A stretch of DNA of 64,000 nt from Grimontia celer. GTDB taxonomy: Bacteria; Pseudomonadota; Gammaproteobacteria; Enterobacterales; Vibrionaceae. The stretch covers positions 1,736,001-1,800,000 of the forward strand of contig NZ_FIZX01000001.1 in assembly GCF_900055185.1 (NCBI RefSeq), given 5' to 3'. The notes beneath the pieces are model-generated. The model had not been told where the DNA came from and ran no database searches. It saw only the letters and a program-made list of their open reading frames with translations. Each line of letters begins with the position of its first letter. Positions within the stretch are counted from its first letter, which is position 1. The translations under genes were made by a program, and so were the position numbers. Shown here piece by piece: positions 35,949-46,900 of the stretch.

Positions 35949-36437
35949 ATGAAAAAATATCTTTTTCCTCTAGTTTTTATTGCGGGTACGTCATTCGCTT
36001 CTGATATCCATTTTTCCCCAGACTTTAAAGTTGGAACTCAAATGGGTATAGGGGTTCAAGTGGGAGTCGAGGACGCAATGGGCTTTGAAGCCGTTTATGG
36101 CAGCTTCGGGATTGCCAACTCCTACTGGTTCTCTGATAAAGAGTCAGTCAAACACTACCGCGTTGGCGTTCAATACTTAGAAAAAAAACATCAAGCTTAT
36201 TCGGTTCAACTCGAAGCAGGTATTGCTGAATATCGCGGTACCAGAAACTATTACAGCCGCTACCGGGAAGATCTGAAAGCCTATGGGCCTAGCGTAGGGG
36301 CGGCACTGGTGTTTGATTACAACCTACCTATTAAAGTGAGATACGGATTGGAGATGGGATACTTCCGACATCAAGAGACCTTCCTGCCAAGCGGCTTATC
36401 TCCTCAGCTCAATGTTGGCGTTATCTTGCCTCTTTGA
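35949..36437 (+). CDS. Exported protein, probable small outer-membrane barrel
   Basis: 162 residues from the ATG after AAGGAGTTTGGCA. Signal peptide MKKYLFPLVFIAGTSFA, cut before SD. Strand-like segments alternate polar and apolar residues (MGIGVQVGVEDAMGFEAVYG, HYRVGVQYLEKKHQAYSVQL, VRYGLEMGYFRH) and the protein ends LNVGVILPL rather than in an aromatic residue. It is 20 bp downstream of another barrel gene and probably co-transcribed. Family not recognised; a barrel or periplasmic partner of the first protein are both possible. Confidence 0.7.
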   Translation: MKKYLFPLVFIAGTSFASDIHFSPDFKVGTQMGIGVQVGVEDAMGFEAVYGSFGIANSYWFSDKESVKHYRVGVQYLEKKHQAYSVQLEAGIAEYRGTRNYYSRYREDLKAYGPSVGAALVFDYNLPIKVRYGLEMGYFRHQETFLPSGLSPQLNVGVILPL

Positions 36438-36472
36438 ACACTGAAAATTTCATCACCTTTCGTTTTAAATTT

Positions 36473-36496
36473 AACGCTCAACGCATGTTGGGCGTT
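36473..36496 (+). terminator. Terminator after the two barrel genes
   Basis: AACGCTCAAC, loop GCAT, GTTGGGCGTT (one G-T pair) followed by TGTTTC. Confidence 0.75.
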
Positions 36497-36588
36497 TGTT
36501 TCATCCTCATACTATGGATGAATGTACATTTAGGGTCACTCTGGTAAAATGCGCCAAAATTCAAATGTGAGCATGACGAGAGCCAAAT

Positions 36589-37509
36589 ATGCCAATGTAT
36601 GTTGTGGGTCATAAGATCCCTGATTCTGATTCAATCTGCGGTGCAATTGCACTTGCGTACCTGAAAAACCAAATCGGTGAGCCAGCAGTAGCGGCACGTC
36701 TTGGAGAGCCTTCTCCTGAGACCGCGTTCATTCTGGAGCGCTTTGGTTTCGAAGCTCCTGAGCTGAAACTGAGCTACGCAGGCGAAGAAGTTTACATCGT
36801 TGACCACTCTGAACTGACTCAAGCACCTGACGACATCGCAGAAGCGACTATCGTTGGTATTGTTGACCACCACAAACTGGGTGATCTGACTACGTCTACC
36901 CCACTGGAGTGTTGGATCCGTCCCGTTGGTTGTTCAAACACCGTCATCAAAATGATGTACGACTTCCACGGTGTAGAAATTCCAAAAGAGATCGCAGGCA
37001 TCATGATGTGTGCGATTCTGAGCGACACTGTTATCTTCAAATCACCAACTTGCACCACTGCAGACATCCGCTGTGTTGAAGATCTGGCGAAGATTGCAGG
37101 TATTGAAGATTACGAAGCACTGGGCTTGGAAATGTTCAATGTAAAATCTGCTGTAGCAGGTACTCCGATTCGTGATCTCGTTATGCGTGATTACAAAGAC
37201 TTCAACATGAACGGTAACCTTGTTGGTATCGGCCAGCTGGAAGTTGTTGATCTGTCAGTTTTTGATGAGATCAAAGCAGAATTGGAAGCCGACATCGCTA
37301 CTCTGAAAGCAGAAGGCGAGCGCCACACAGTGATGTTGCTACTGACTGACATCATGAAAGAAGGATCTGAGTTGTTGGTTGTTTCAGACGACGTGTCTGT
37401 TGTAGAGCGCGCTTATGGCAAAGAAACCGAGAATGGCCGTGTATGGTTGGATGGTGTTCTAAGCCGCAAGAAGCAGGTTGTTCCGCCGCTTCAAGATTCC
37501 TTTGCTTAA
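36589..37509 (+). CDS. ppaC: Manganese-dependent inorganic pyrophosphatase (family II)
   Basis: 306-residue DHH-superfamily enzyme that hydrolyses pyrophosphate in the cytosol. Metal ligands are visible: H8, D12 and D14 in GHKIPDSDS, Asp in YIVDHSE, DHH in GIVDHHKLGD, and Asp in CAILSDTVIFKS. The C-terminal DHHA2 domain ends with the substrate-binding LSRKKQVVP. Complete length, no regulatory CBS insert. Common in Vibrionaceae, often beside a family I enzyme. Single gene with its own terminator. Confidence 0.96.
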   Translation: MPMYVVGHKIPDSDSICGAIALAYLKNQIGEPAVAARLGEPSPETAFILERFGFEAPELKLSYAGEEVYIVDHSELTQAPDDIAEATIVGIVDHHKLGDLTTSTPLECWIRPVGCSNTVIKMMYDFHGVEIPKEIAGIMMCAILSDTVIFKSPTCTTADIRCVEDLAKIAGIEDYEALGLEMFNVKSAVAGTPIRDLVMRDYKDFNMNGNLVGIGQLEVVDLSVFDEIKAELEADIATLKAEGERHTVMLLLTDIMKEGSELLVVSDDVSVVERAYGKETENGRVWLDGVLSRKKQVVPPLQDSFA

Positions 37510-37993
37510 TTGAATAGAAAAGGGGCGGGTTTCCGCCTTTTTTTATTTTCTACATCGTCAATATTTTTGGTCATCTTTAATCTAGCATATACAAAAATTC
37601 AGTCTGAATATAAAACCCTTTGACCAATTTAACTAACTAACCTCCTAATACAGCCAATTCCTTTTTGTAATATATTACTAATCCCTTAAATTCCCTTCCT
37701 CAAATCACTCTGTAAAACACAATTTTTCATTCACTCAAACCCGCCACTCTCCTCTCTAAACCTTAAAAATCGCAAATTCAACACATTGCATTTCAATCAC
37801 TTGTTTAATCAACCAGTTGCTCCAAAATATAATGTACGTCATAAATTTAGCATGCGTTACATTCTCATTTATTAAACACTTTTAAATAATAATTTAAAAA
37901 CCATCATTCTTTTAATCACAGCGTTTGAATAAAGCCCTACTCTAGTCATGTGATTATTCTTAAAAAAGACTGGCATTAATTGAGGGTTCATGG
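37510..37993. other. 484-bp very AT-rich region upstream of the giant adhesin gene
   Basis: Contains the ppaC terminator, then about 440 bp of conspicuously AT-rich DNA with no ORF. It presumably holds the adhesin promoter. I found no confident sigma-70 pair or known operator. The AT richness would suit H-NS-type silencing, which is inference. Confidence 0.5.
37524..37545 (+). terminator. Terminator after ppaC
   Basis: GGCGG, loop GTTT, CCGCC followed by seven T, 15 bp after the stop; flanking A and T runs extend the stem. Confidence 0.88.
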
Positions 37994-40900
37994 ATGTCCG
38001 AAGAGAGTCTGGGTCAGATGGCTAATAAATCTGTATTTATTTCTAAAGATGGAAAAATTGAATATGCGCAAAGTGGAATAAAAATAAATCAGGGAGATAT
38101 TATCTTTGTCCCTAAAAACCAAGAGACTGACAATTCATCTCATTCAGTCTTGCTTGTAGATGATTCTTTGCCCTCGGAGATGGTATTACCAGAGGGTTTT
38201 GAAGAAATCATCACGGCGATTGAAGAAGGGCGAGATCCGTTATTGGTTGCGGATGTAGACCCGCAAGCTGGTGAAGCAACAGCTGGTTCCTCCTTGGCAC
38301 CCCAAGCGGTTATTCTGGCGAATTCCCTTTCTGTATTGGCAACGGCAGGATTCGACACAGATATTGCTCTACCACCAACAACAACGCTGATTCAGCAAAC
38401 GATCGCAAGCTCTCTATTCGGTATCCAAAGCCAAGAAACCGAAACACCAACCATTCCTGCTCATTTGCAGGCCACATTACTTGGCAGTGACACTGTCGCG
38501 GAAGGTGACAGCGCAACATATACCATTTCTCTCTCAGAACCTGCGGAGACTGATGTCACCATCACTATAAGCGTGCAGCACAAAACTTCTGAGTCAGACG
38601 ATATCATTCCTGTCCAACAACAATTGGTGATACCCAAAGGTCAAACTCAAGCAACATTTACCGTCGATATTCTCGACGATCCGTTTGATGAAAACGACGA
38701 TGATGACAGCTTTGAGGTTTCCATCATCGAATCCGTCGCGGCAGATAGCGAACAAATAGTAGATTCATCCGCACCTTTAATCACCACAATTTTGGATGAA
38801 GATACTGAGGACCTGAAAGTCGGCGAGGATATTCCAATGCTGACTCTCTCAGGTGACAGCAGTGTTGAGGAAGGGGAATCAGCAAACTATCTACTCGAAC
38901 TTTCAGAAACTCCCCATTCCGACATGGAGATTACTGTAACTATCACCCATGTCTCTAGTGAATCTGGAGATATCGCGACTTCATTGCAAACAGTCACTAT
39001 CCCTGAAGGCAGTAATAGCGTCAGCTTTACCGTTGCAACACTTAACGATGTCTATGACGAGAGCACAGATACTGACGTTTTCAAAGTTGAGGTAACTGGC
39101 TCAACGGGAGGCGACTTTGAAGGTCAACCAGATGCACCTCAAGCGATTGAGACCACAATCGAAGACAGTGCAACAAAAGATGCACCGACGCTAACTTTGA
39201 CAGGTGATACTTCAGTTAGTGAGGGAGCATCAGCCAGTTACACACTCACTTTGTCCGAAGCCCCTAACTCTGACTTTACAGTTACAGTCACGGTTGGTCA
39301 TAAGACCACAGAAGATGGTGATATTCAGCCAGTGACCCGCAACGTGTTGATAGCAGCCAACACCACCTCGGTTAATTTCTCCGTTGATACCCTGGACGAC
39401 AGCCTGAATGAATCGGTCGATGACGATGTATTTACCGTCTCAGTCGACAGCACGTCTGGTGGTGACTTTGAAGCACAGCCAACCGCACCGGCTGCCGTCG
39501 AAACCACCATCAATGATGGCACTACCGCGGATTCACCGACTCTCACCTTAACTGGCGATGCGTCAGTGAATGAAGGGGAAGCGGCAAGCTATACATTGAC
39601 GCTCAGTGAAGCACCAACAGCAGACTTTACTGTCACGGTGGTTGTGGGACACAAGACCTCGGAAGACGGTGATGTCACCCCTGTCACCCGCGATGTGGTG
39701 ATTGCTGCGAACTCTACCTCAGTCAACTTTACCGTTGATACCCTAGACGACAGCTTGAATGAATCTGTCGATGATGATGTGTTTACCGTGTCAGTGGATG
39801 CTACATCTGGCGGTGACTTTGAAGCTCAGCCATCGGCTCCAGCGGCGGTGGAAACGACCATCAATGATGGCACCACGACAGATGCGCCAACCCTGACACT
39901 GACCGGTGATGCCTCTGTGAACGAAGGCGAGTCTGCCAGCTACACCCTTACCCTATCTGAAGCACCAACTGCAGACTTTACTGTCACGGTTGTTGTGGGA
40001 CATAAGACCTCAGAAGATGGCGATATTACGCCTGTCACCCGTGATGTGGTGATCGCTGCAGGTACAATTTCAACTAATTTCACGGTCGATACGCTCGATG
40101 ACAGCCTGAATGAATCGGCGGATGACGATGTATTTACCGTCTCAGTCGACAGCACAACTGGTGGTGACTTTGAAGCACAGCCAACCGCACCGGCTGCCGT
40201 CGAAACCGCCATCAATGATGGCACTACCACGGATGCGCCAACTCTGACACTGACCGGTGATGCCTCTGTGAATGAAGGCGAGTCAGCCAGCTACACCCTT
40301 ACCCTATCTGAAGCACCAACATCAGATTTTACTGTCACGGTGGTTGTGGGACACAAGACCTCGGAAGACGGAGATGTCATGCCAGTGACCCGTGATGTGG
40401 TGATCGCTGCCAACACGACCTCGGTTAACTTTACCGTTGATACGCTCGATGACAGCCTCAATGAATCTGCCGATGACGATGTGTTTACTGTCTCGGTCGA
40501 CAGCACAACTGGTGGTGACTTTGAAGCACAGCCAACTGCGCCAGCCGCGGTGGAGACCACCATCAATGATGGCACCACCACAGATGCGCCGACTCTCACC
40601 TTAACTGGCGATGCGTCAGTGAACGAAGGCGAGTCTGCCAGCTATACATTGACGCTCAGCGAAGCACCAACAGCGGACTTTATTGTCACGGTTGTTGTTG
40701 GACATAAGACGTCAGAAGATGGCGATGTCACGCCGGTGACCCGCGATGTGGTGATTGCGGCGAACTCTACCTCAGTCAACTTTACCGTTGATACCCTGGA
40801 CGACAGCCTGAATGAATCCGCCGATGACGATGTGTTTACCGTCTCGGTCGACAGCACGTCTGGCGGTGACTTTGAGGCGCAGCCAACTGCACCCACTGCG

Positions 40901-43900
40901 GTTGAAACCACCATCAATGATGGCACTACCACGGATGCGCCAACCCTCACACTGACAGGTGATGCCTCTGTGAATGAGGGCGAGTCAGCCAGCTACACCC
41001 TTACCCTGTCTGAAGCACCGACAGCTGATTTCACCGTCACCGTGGTTGTTGGTCATAAGACGTCAGAAGATGGTGATGTGACGCCAGTGACCCGTGATGT
41101 CGTCATTGTTGCAAACACTACCTCAGTCAACTTTACCGTTGATACCCTGGACGACAGCCTGAATGAATCCGCCGATGACGATGTCTTCACCGTCTCGGTG
41201 AACAGCACTTCTGGCGGTGACTTCGAAGCGCAGCCAACTGCACCCACTGCGGTTGAAACCACCATCAATGATGGAACCACCGACGATGCGCCGACACTGA
41301 CACTGACGGGCGATGCGTCAGTGAATGAAGGGGAAGCGGCAAGCTATACATTGACGCTCAGTGAAGCACCAACAGCAGACTTTACTGTCACGGTTGTTGT
41401 GGGTCACAAGACCTCGGAAGACGGTGATGTCACGCCAGTTACCCGTGATGTCGTCATCGCTGCGAACACTACCTCGGTTAACTTTACGGTTGATACCCTG
41501 GACGACAGCCTGAATGAATCCGCCGATGACGATGTCTTCACCGTCTCGGTGAACAGCACAACTGGTGGTGACTTTGAGTCACAACCTACCGCACCAGCTG
41601 CCGTGGAAACCACCATCAATGATGGCACTACCGCGGATGCGCCGACCCTGACACTAACAGGTGATGCCTCTGTGAATGAGGGCGAGTCAGCCAGCTACAC
41701 CCTCACCCTGTCTGAAGCGCCGACGGCTGATTTCACCGTCACCGTGGTTGTTGGTCACAAGACCTCGGAAGACGGTGATGTCACGCCAGTAACCCGTGAC
41801 GTGGTGATCGCTGCCAATACCACTTCGGTTAACTTTACCGTCGATACCCTAGATGACAGCCTGAATGAATCGGCGGACGATGATGTGTTTACTGTCTCTG
41901 TCGACAGTACTGCTGGCGGTGACTTCGAGGCGCAGCCAACGGCGCCGGCTGCTGTCGAAACCACCATCAATGATGGTGCCACTAAAGATGCGCCGACCCT
42001 GACGCTGAATGGCGATGCCTCTGTCATTGAGGGCGGATCAGCCAGCTACACCTTGACCCTCTCGGAAGCACCTACAGCGGACTTTACGGTCACTGTGGTG
42101 ATTGGCCATAAGACCACGGAAGACGGCGATGTCACGCCGGTGACCCGTGATGTGGTGATCGCCGCAGGCACCACTTCCGTTGATTTCACCGTAGATACGC
42201 TTGATGACAGCCTGAACGAATCGGCCGATGACGATGTGTTTACCGTGTCTGTCAACACTACTACTGGCGGTGACTTCGAGGCACAACCAACTGCGCCTTC
42301 TGCGGTGGAAACCACCATCAATGACGGCACTACCACGGATGCGCCGACCCTCACATTGACCGGTGATGCATCAGTGAATGAAGGGGAAGCGGCCAGCTAC
42401 ACGCTCACCCTGTCGGAAGCGCCAACGGCGGACTTTACGGTCACCGTGGTCATTGGACATAAAACCTCGGAAGATGGTGATGTTACACCAGTGGCCCGGG
42501 ATGTCGTCATTATCGCTGGTACCACTTCGGTCGACTTTACCGTTGATACCCTTAACGACAGCCTGAATGAATCCGCGGATGATGATGTGTTTACCGTCTC
42601 GGTCGACAGCACCTCTGGTGGTGACTTTGAAGCGCAGCCAACCAAGCCTGCAGCCGTCGAAACCACCATCAACGATGGCACCACCACGGATGCGCCAACT
42701 TTGATATTGACCGGAGATGCTTCTGTCAACGAAGGTGAGTCAGCCAGCTACACATTGACGATCAGTGAAGCACCGACCGCGGACTTTACCGTGACTATCG
42801 TCGTGGGTCATAAGACCACGGAAGATGGCGATGTCACGCCAGTAACCCGCGATGTGGTCATTGCGGCAGGCACCACTTCTGTCGACTTTACGGTTGATAC
42901 CCTGAACGACAGCCTGAACGAATCGGCGGATGACGATGTGTTCACCGTCTCGGTGGATGCTACATCTGGCGGTGACTTTGAGACACAGCCCACCGCGCCA
43001 GCTACCGTGGAAACCACCATCAACGATGGCACCACCACGGATGCGCCGACCCTGGCGCTGACTGGCGATGCCTCTGTCATTGAGGGCGGATCAGCCAGCT
43101 ACACGCTTACCCTGTCGGAAGCTCCAACAGCGGACTTTACTGTCACCGTGGTGGTTGGTCATAAGACGTCAGAAGACGGCGATGTCACGCCGGTGACCCG
43201 TGACGTGGTCATTGCGGCAGGCACAACATCAGTAGATTTCACCGTAGATACGCTTGATGACAGCCTGGATGAGTCAGCGGATGACGACGTGTTTACCGTG
43301 TCTGTCAACAGTACTACTGGCGGCGGCTTCGAAGCGCAGCCAACCGCACCGGCTGCCGTGGAAACCACTATCAATGACGGCACTACCACGGATGCGCCAA
43401 CCCTGACACTGACGGGTGATGCCTCTGTCAACGAAGGCGAAGCTGCCAGCTACACGCTCACCCTGTCTGAAGCGCCGACGGCAGACTTTACTGTCACCGT
43501 TGTTGTGGGACATAAGACGTCTGAAGATGGCGATGTCACGCCGGTGACCCGTGATGTGGTGATCGCCGCTGGCACTACGTCCATCGACTTTACGGTGGAC
43601 ACGCTTGACGACAGCCTGAATGAATCCGCCGATGACGATGTCTTCACCGTCTCGGTGAATGCTACCTCCGGCGGTGACTTTGAGGCACAGCCGACTGCAC
43701 CGGCTGCCGTGGAAACCACCATCAATGATGGTGCTACAACTGATGCACCAACCCTGACCCTGACGGGCGATACGTCAGTGAATGAAGGCGAATCGGCCAG
43801 CTTCACCTTGACGCTCAGCGAAGCGCCAACCGCGGACTTTACCGTGACTATCGTCGTGGGTCATGAGACCACCGAAGATGGCGATGTCACCCCTATGACC

Positions 43901-46900
43901 CGTGATGTTGTCATTGCGGCTAACACGACTTCGATTAACTTTACCGTCGATACCCTAGACGACAGCCTGAGTGAATCCGCCGATGACGATGTGTTTACCG
44001 TCTCGGTGAGTGCCACCTCAGGCGGTGACTTTGAGTCGCAGCCAACGGCACCGGCTGCCGTGGAAACCACCATAAATGACGGCACTACCACGGATGCGCC
44101 GACCCTGACGCTGACGGGTGATACCTCTGTCAACGAAGGCGAAGCTGCCAGCTACACGCTCACCCTGTCCGAAGCACCAACCTCTGATTTCACAGTGACT
44201 GTCGTGATTGGACACAAGACCACGGAAGATGGTGATGTTACACCAGTGACCCGTGATGTCGTCATTACCGCTGGTACCACTTCGGCCGACTTCACCGTAG
44301 ATACGCTTGATGACAGCCTGAACGAATCGGCGGATGACGATGTCTTTACCGTCTCGGTGAATGCCATTTCTGGCGGTGACTTTGAGGCACAGCCCACCGC
44401 ACCAGCTACCGTGGAAACCACCATCAACGATGGCACCACCACGGATGCGCCAACTTTGACATTGACCGGCGATGCTTCTGTCAACGAAGGTGAGTCAGCC
44501 AGCTACACATTGACGATCAGTGAAACACCGACCGCGGACTTTACGGTCACTGTGGTCATTGGACATAAGACCTCGGAAAATGGCGATGTTATACCAGTGA
44601 CCCGTGATGTCGTCATTACCGCTGGTACCACTTCGGTCGACTTTACCGTTGATACGCTTGATGACAGCCTGAATGAATCCGCCGATGACGATGTGTTTAC
44701 CGTCTCGGTCGACAGCACAACTGGCGGGAACTTTGAGGATCAGCCAACGGCTCCGGCTGCGGTGGAAACCACCATCAATGACGGCACCACCACGGATGCG
44801 CCGACCCTCACATTGACCGGTGATGCATCAGTGAATGAAGGGGAAGCGGCCAGCTACACGCTTACCCTGTCTGAAGCACCAACATCAGATTTTACTGTCA
44901 CGGTTGTTGTGGGACATAAGACGTCGGAAGATGGCGATGTCACGCCAGTTACGCGCGATGTCGTCATTACCTCTGGTACCACTTCGGTCGACTTTACCGT
45001 CGATACCCTGGACGACAGCCTGAATGAATCCGCCGATAACGATGTGTTTACTGTCTCGGTCGACAGCACGTCTGGTGGTGACTTTGAAGCGCAGCCAACC
45101 GCACCAGCTGCCGTGGAAACCACCATCAACGACGGCACTACCACGGATGCACCGACGCTCACCTTAACTGGCGATGCTTCAGTGAATGAAGGTGAATCAG
45201 CCAGCTACACATTGACGCTCAGTGAAGCACCAACATCAGATTTTACTGTCACGGTTGTTGTAGGACATAAGACGTCAGAAGATGGTGATGTCACGCCAGT
45301 TACCCGTGATGTCGTCATCGCTGCGAACACTACCTCGGTTAACTTTACGGTTGATACCCTGGACGACAGCCTGAATGAGTCTTCCGATGACGATGTGTTT
45401 ACCGTCTCGGTCGACAGCACAACTGGTGGTGACTTTGAAGCGCAGCCAACCGCACCCACTGCGGTTGAAACGACCATCAATGATGGCACCACCACAGATG
45501 CGCCAACCCTGACACTGACGGGCGATGCCTCAGTGAATGAAGGCGAGTCAGCCAGCTATACCCTTACCCTGTCTGAAGCACCGACAGCTGATTTCACCGT
45601 CACCGTGGTTGTTGGTCATAAGACGTCAGAAGATGGTGATGTGACGCCAGTGACCCGTGATGTGGTGATCGCTGCCAACACGACCTCGGTTAACTTTACC
45701 GTTGATACCCTGGACGACAGCTTGAATGAATCTACCGATGATGATGTGTTTACTGTCTCAGTCGACAGCACTTCTGGCGGTGACTTCGAGGCGCAGCCAA
45801 CGGCGCCGGCTGCTGTCGAAACGACCATCAATGATGGTGCCACTAAAGATGCGCCGACCCTGACGCTGAATGGCGATGCCTCTGTCATTGAGGGCGGATC
45901 AGCCAGCTACACCTTGACCCTCTCGGAAGCACCTACAGCGGACTTTACGGTCACTGTGGTGATTGGCCATAAGACCACGGAAGACGGCGATGTCACGCCG
46001 GTGACCCGTGATGTGGTGATCGCCGCAGGCACCACTTCCGTTGATTTCACCGTAGATACGCTCGATGACAGCCTGAATGAATCCGCCGATGATGATGTGT
46101 TTACTGTCTCGGTCGACAGCACAACTGGTGGTGACTTTGAAGCACAGCCATCGGCTCCAGCGGCGGTGGAAACGACCATCAATGATGGCACCACCACGGA
46201 TGCGCCGACCCTGACACTGACGGGCGATGCGTCAGTGAATGAAGGTGAATCAGCCAGCTACACGTTGACGCTCAGTGAAGCACCAACAGCAGACTTTACT
46301 GTCACGGTTGTTGTGGGACATAAGACCTCGGAAGACGGCGATGTCACGCCAGTTACCCGCGATGTGGTGATCACTGCCAACACAACCTCGGTTAACTTTA
46401 CGGTTGATACGTTGGACGATCAGCTTATCGAATCATCAGACAATGATGTTTTCACAGTTTCAGTTAGTACAACGTCAGGCGGAAACTTCGAAGCTCAACC
46501 GACTGCACCAAACGGAATTGAAACGTCTGTGACAGCCAACGATACAGCAGCGCTTGTCGAAGATGTCGGCGCTCAATCCATTTCCGGTGTTCTGCAAGTT
46601 TTGGCATCTGATGGTGTTACAGAGCTCCAGTTTGATGACACAACGAGTACGGGTACCTATGGGCAGCTTGCTCTTGTGAGCGGTGAATGGACATATACGC
46701 TAGGTGCGAACGCACAGACATTGGATGAAGATCAAGTCGTCAATGAAACCATCACATTGACTGCGACGGATGGTTCAACACATCAAGTAACCGTTGTAAT
46801 AACGGGTACAGAAGATGTGCCGGAAGTATCTGGCACTTTGACTGGTAGTGTTGACGCCGTCGGCTTCTATGTCGATACCAACAACGCAGGTAGTGTGACA

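Larger units (their letters stand above)
39179..46549 (+). repeat. 21 tandem in-frame repeats of exactly 351 bp
   Basis: Units begin at 39179 and every 351 bp up to 46199, with no insertion or deletion in any unit. Each encodes 117 residues starting DAPTLTLTGDASVNEGE and ending TINDGTTT. Differences are few and recurrent at set positions (EGES/EGEA, TAD/TSD, VVVG/VVIG, AANTTSVNF/AAGTTSVDF, DSTS/DSTT/NATS), as if alleles are shuffled by recombination. The first and last units are the most diverged. Confidence 0.95.

Noticed and set aside
39325-46197. Many minus-strand ORFs of 70-120 codons with similar translations, spaced 351 bp apart
   Set aside because: They are antisense shadows of the adhesin repeats, repeated only because the coding repeats are. 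No ribosome sites or independent signals.
39179-46549. Regularly spaced repeats suggesting a CRISPR-like or satellite array
   Set aside because: Period is 351 bp, in frame, with no spacers; the array encodes Calx-beta domains.
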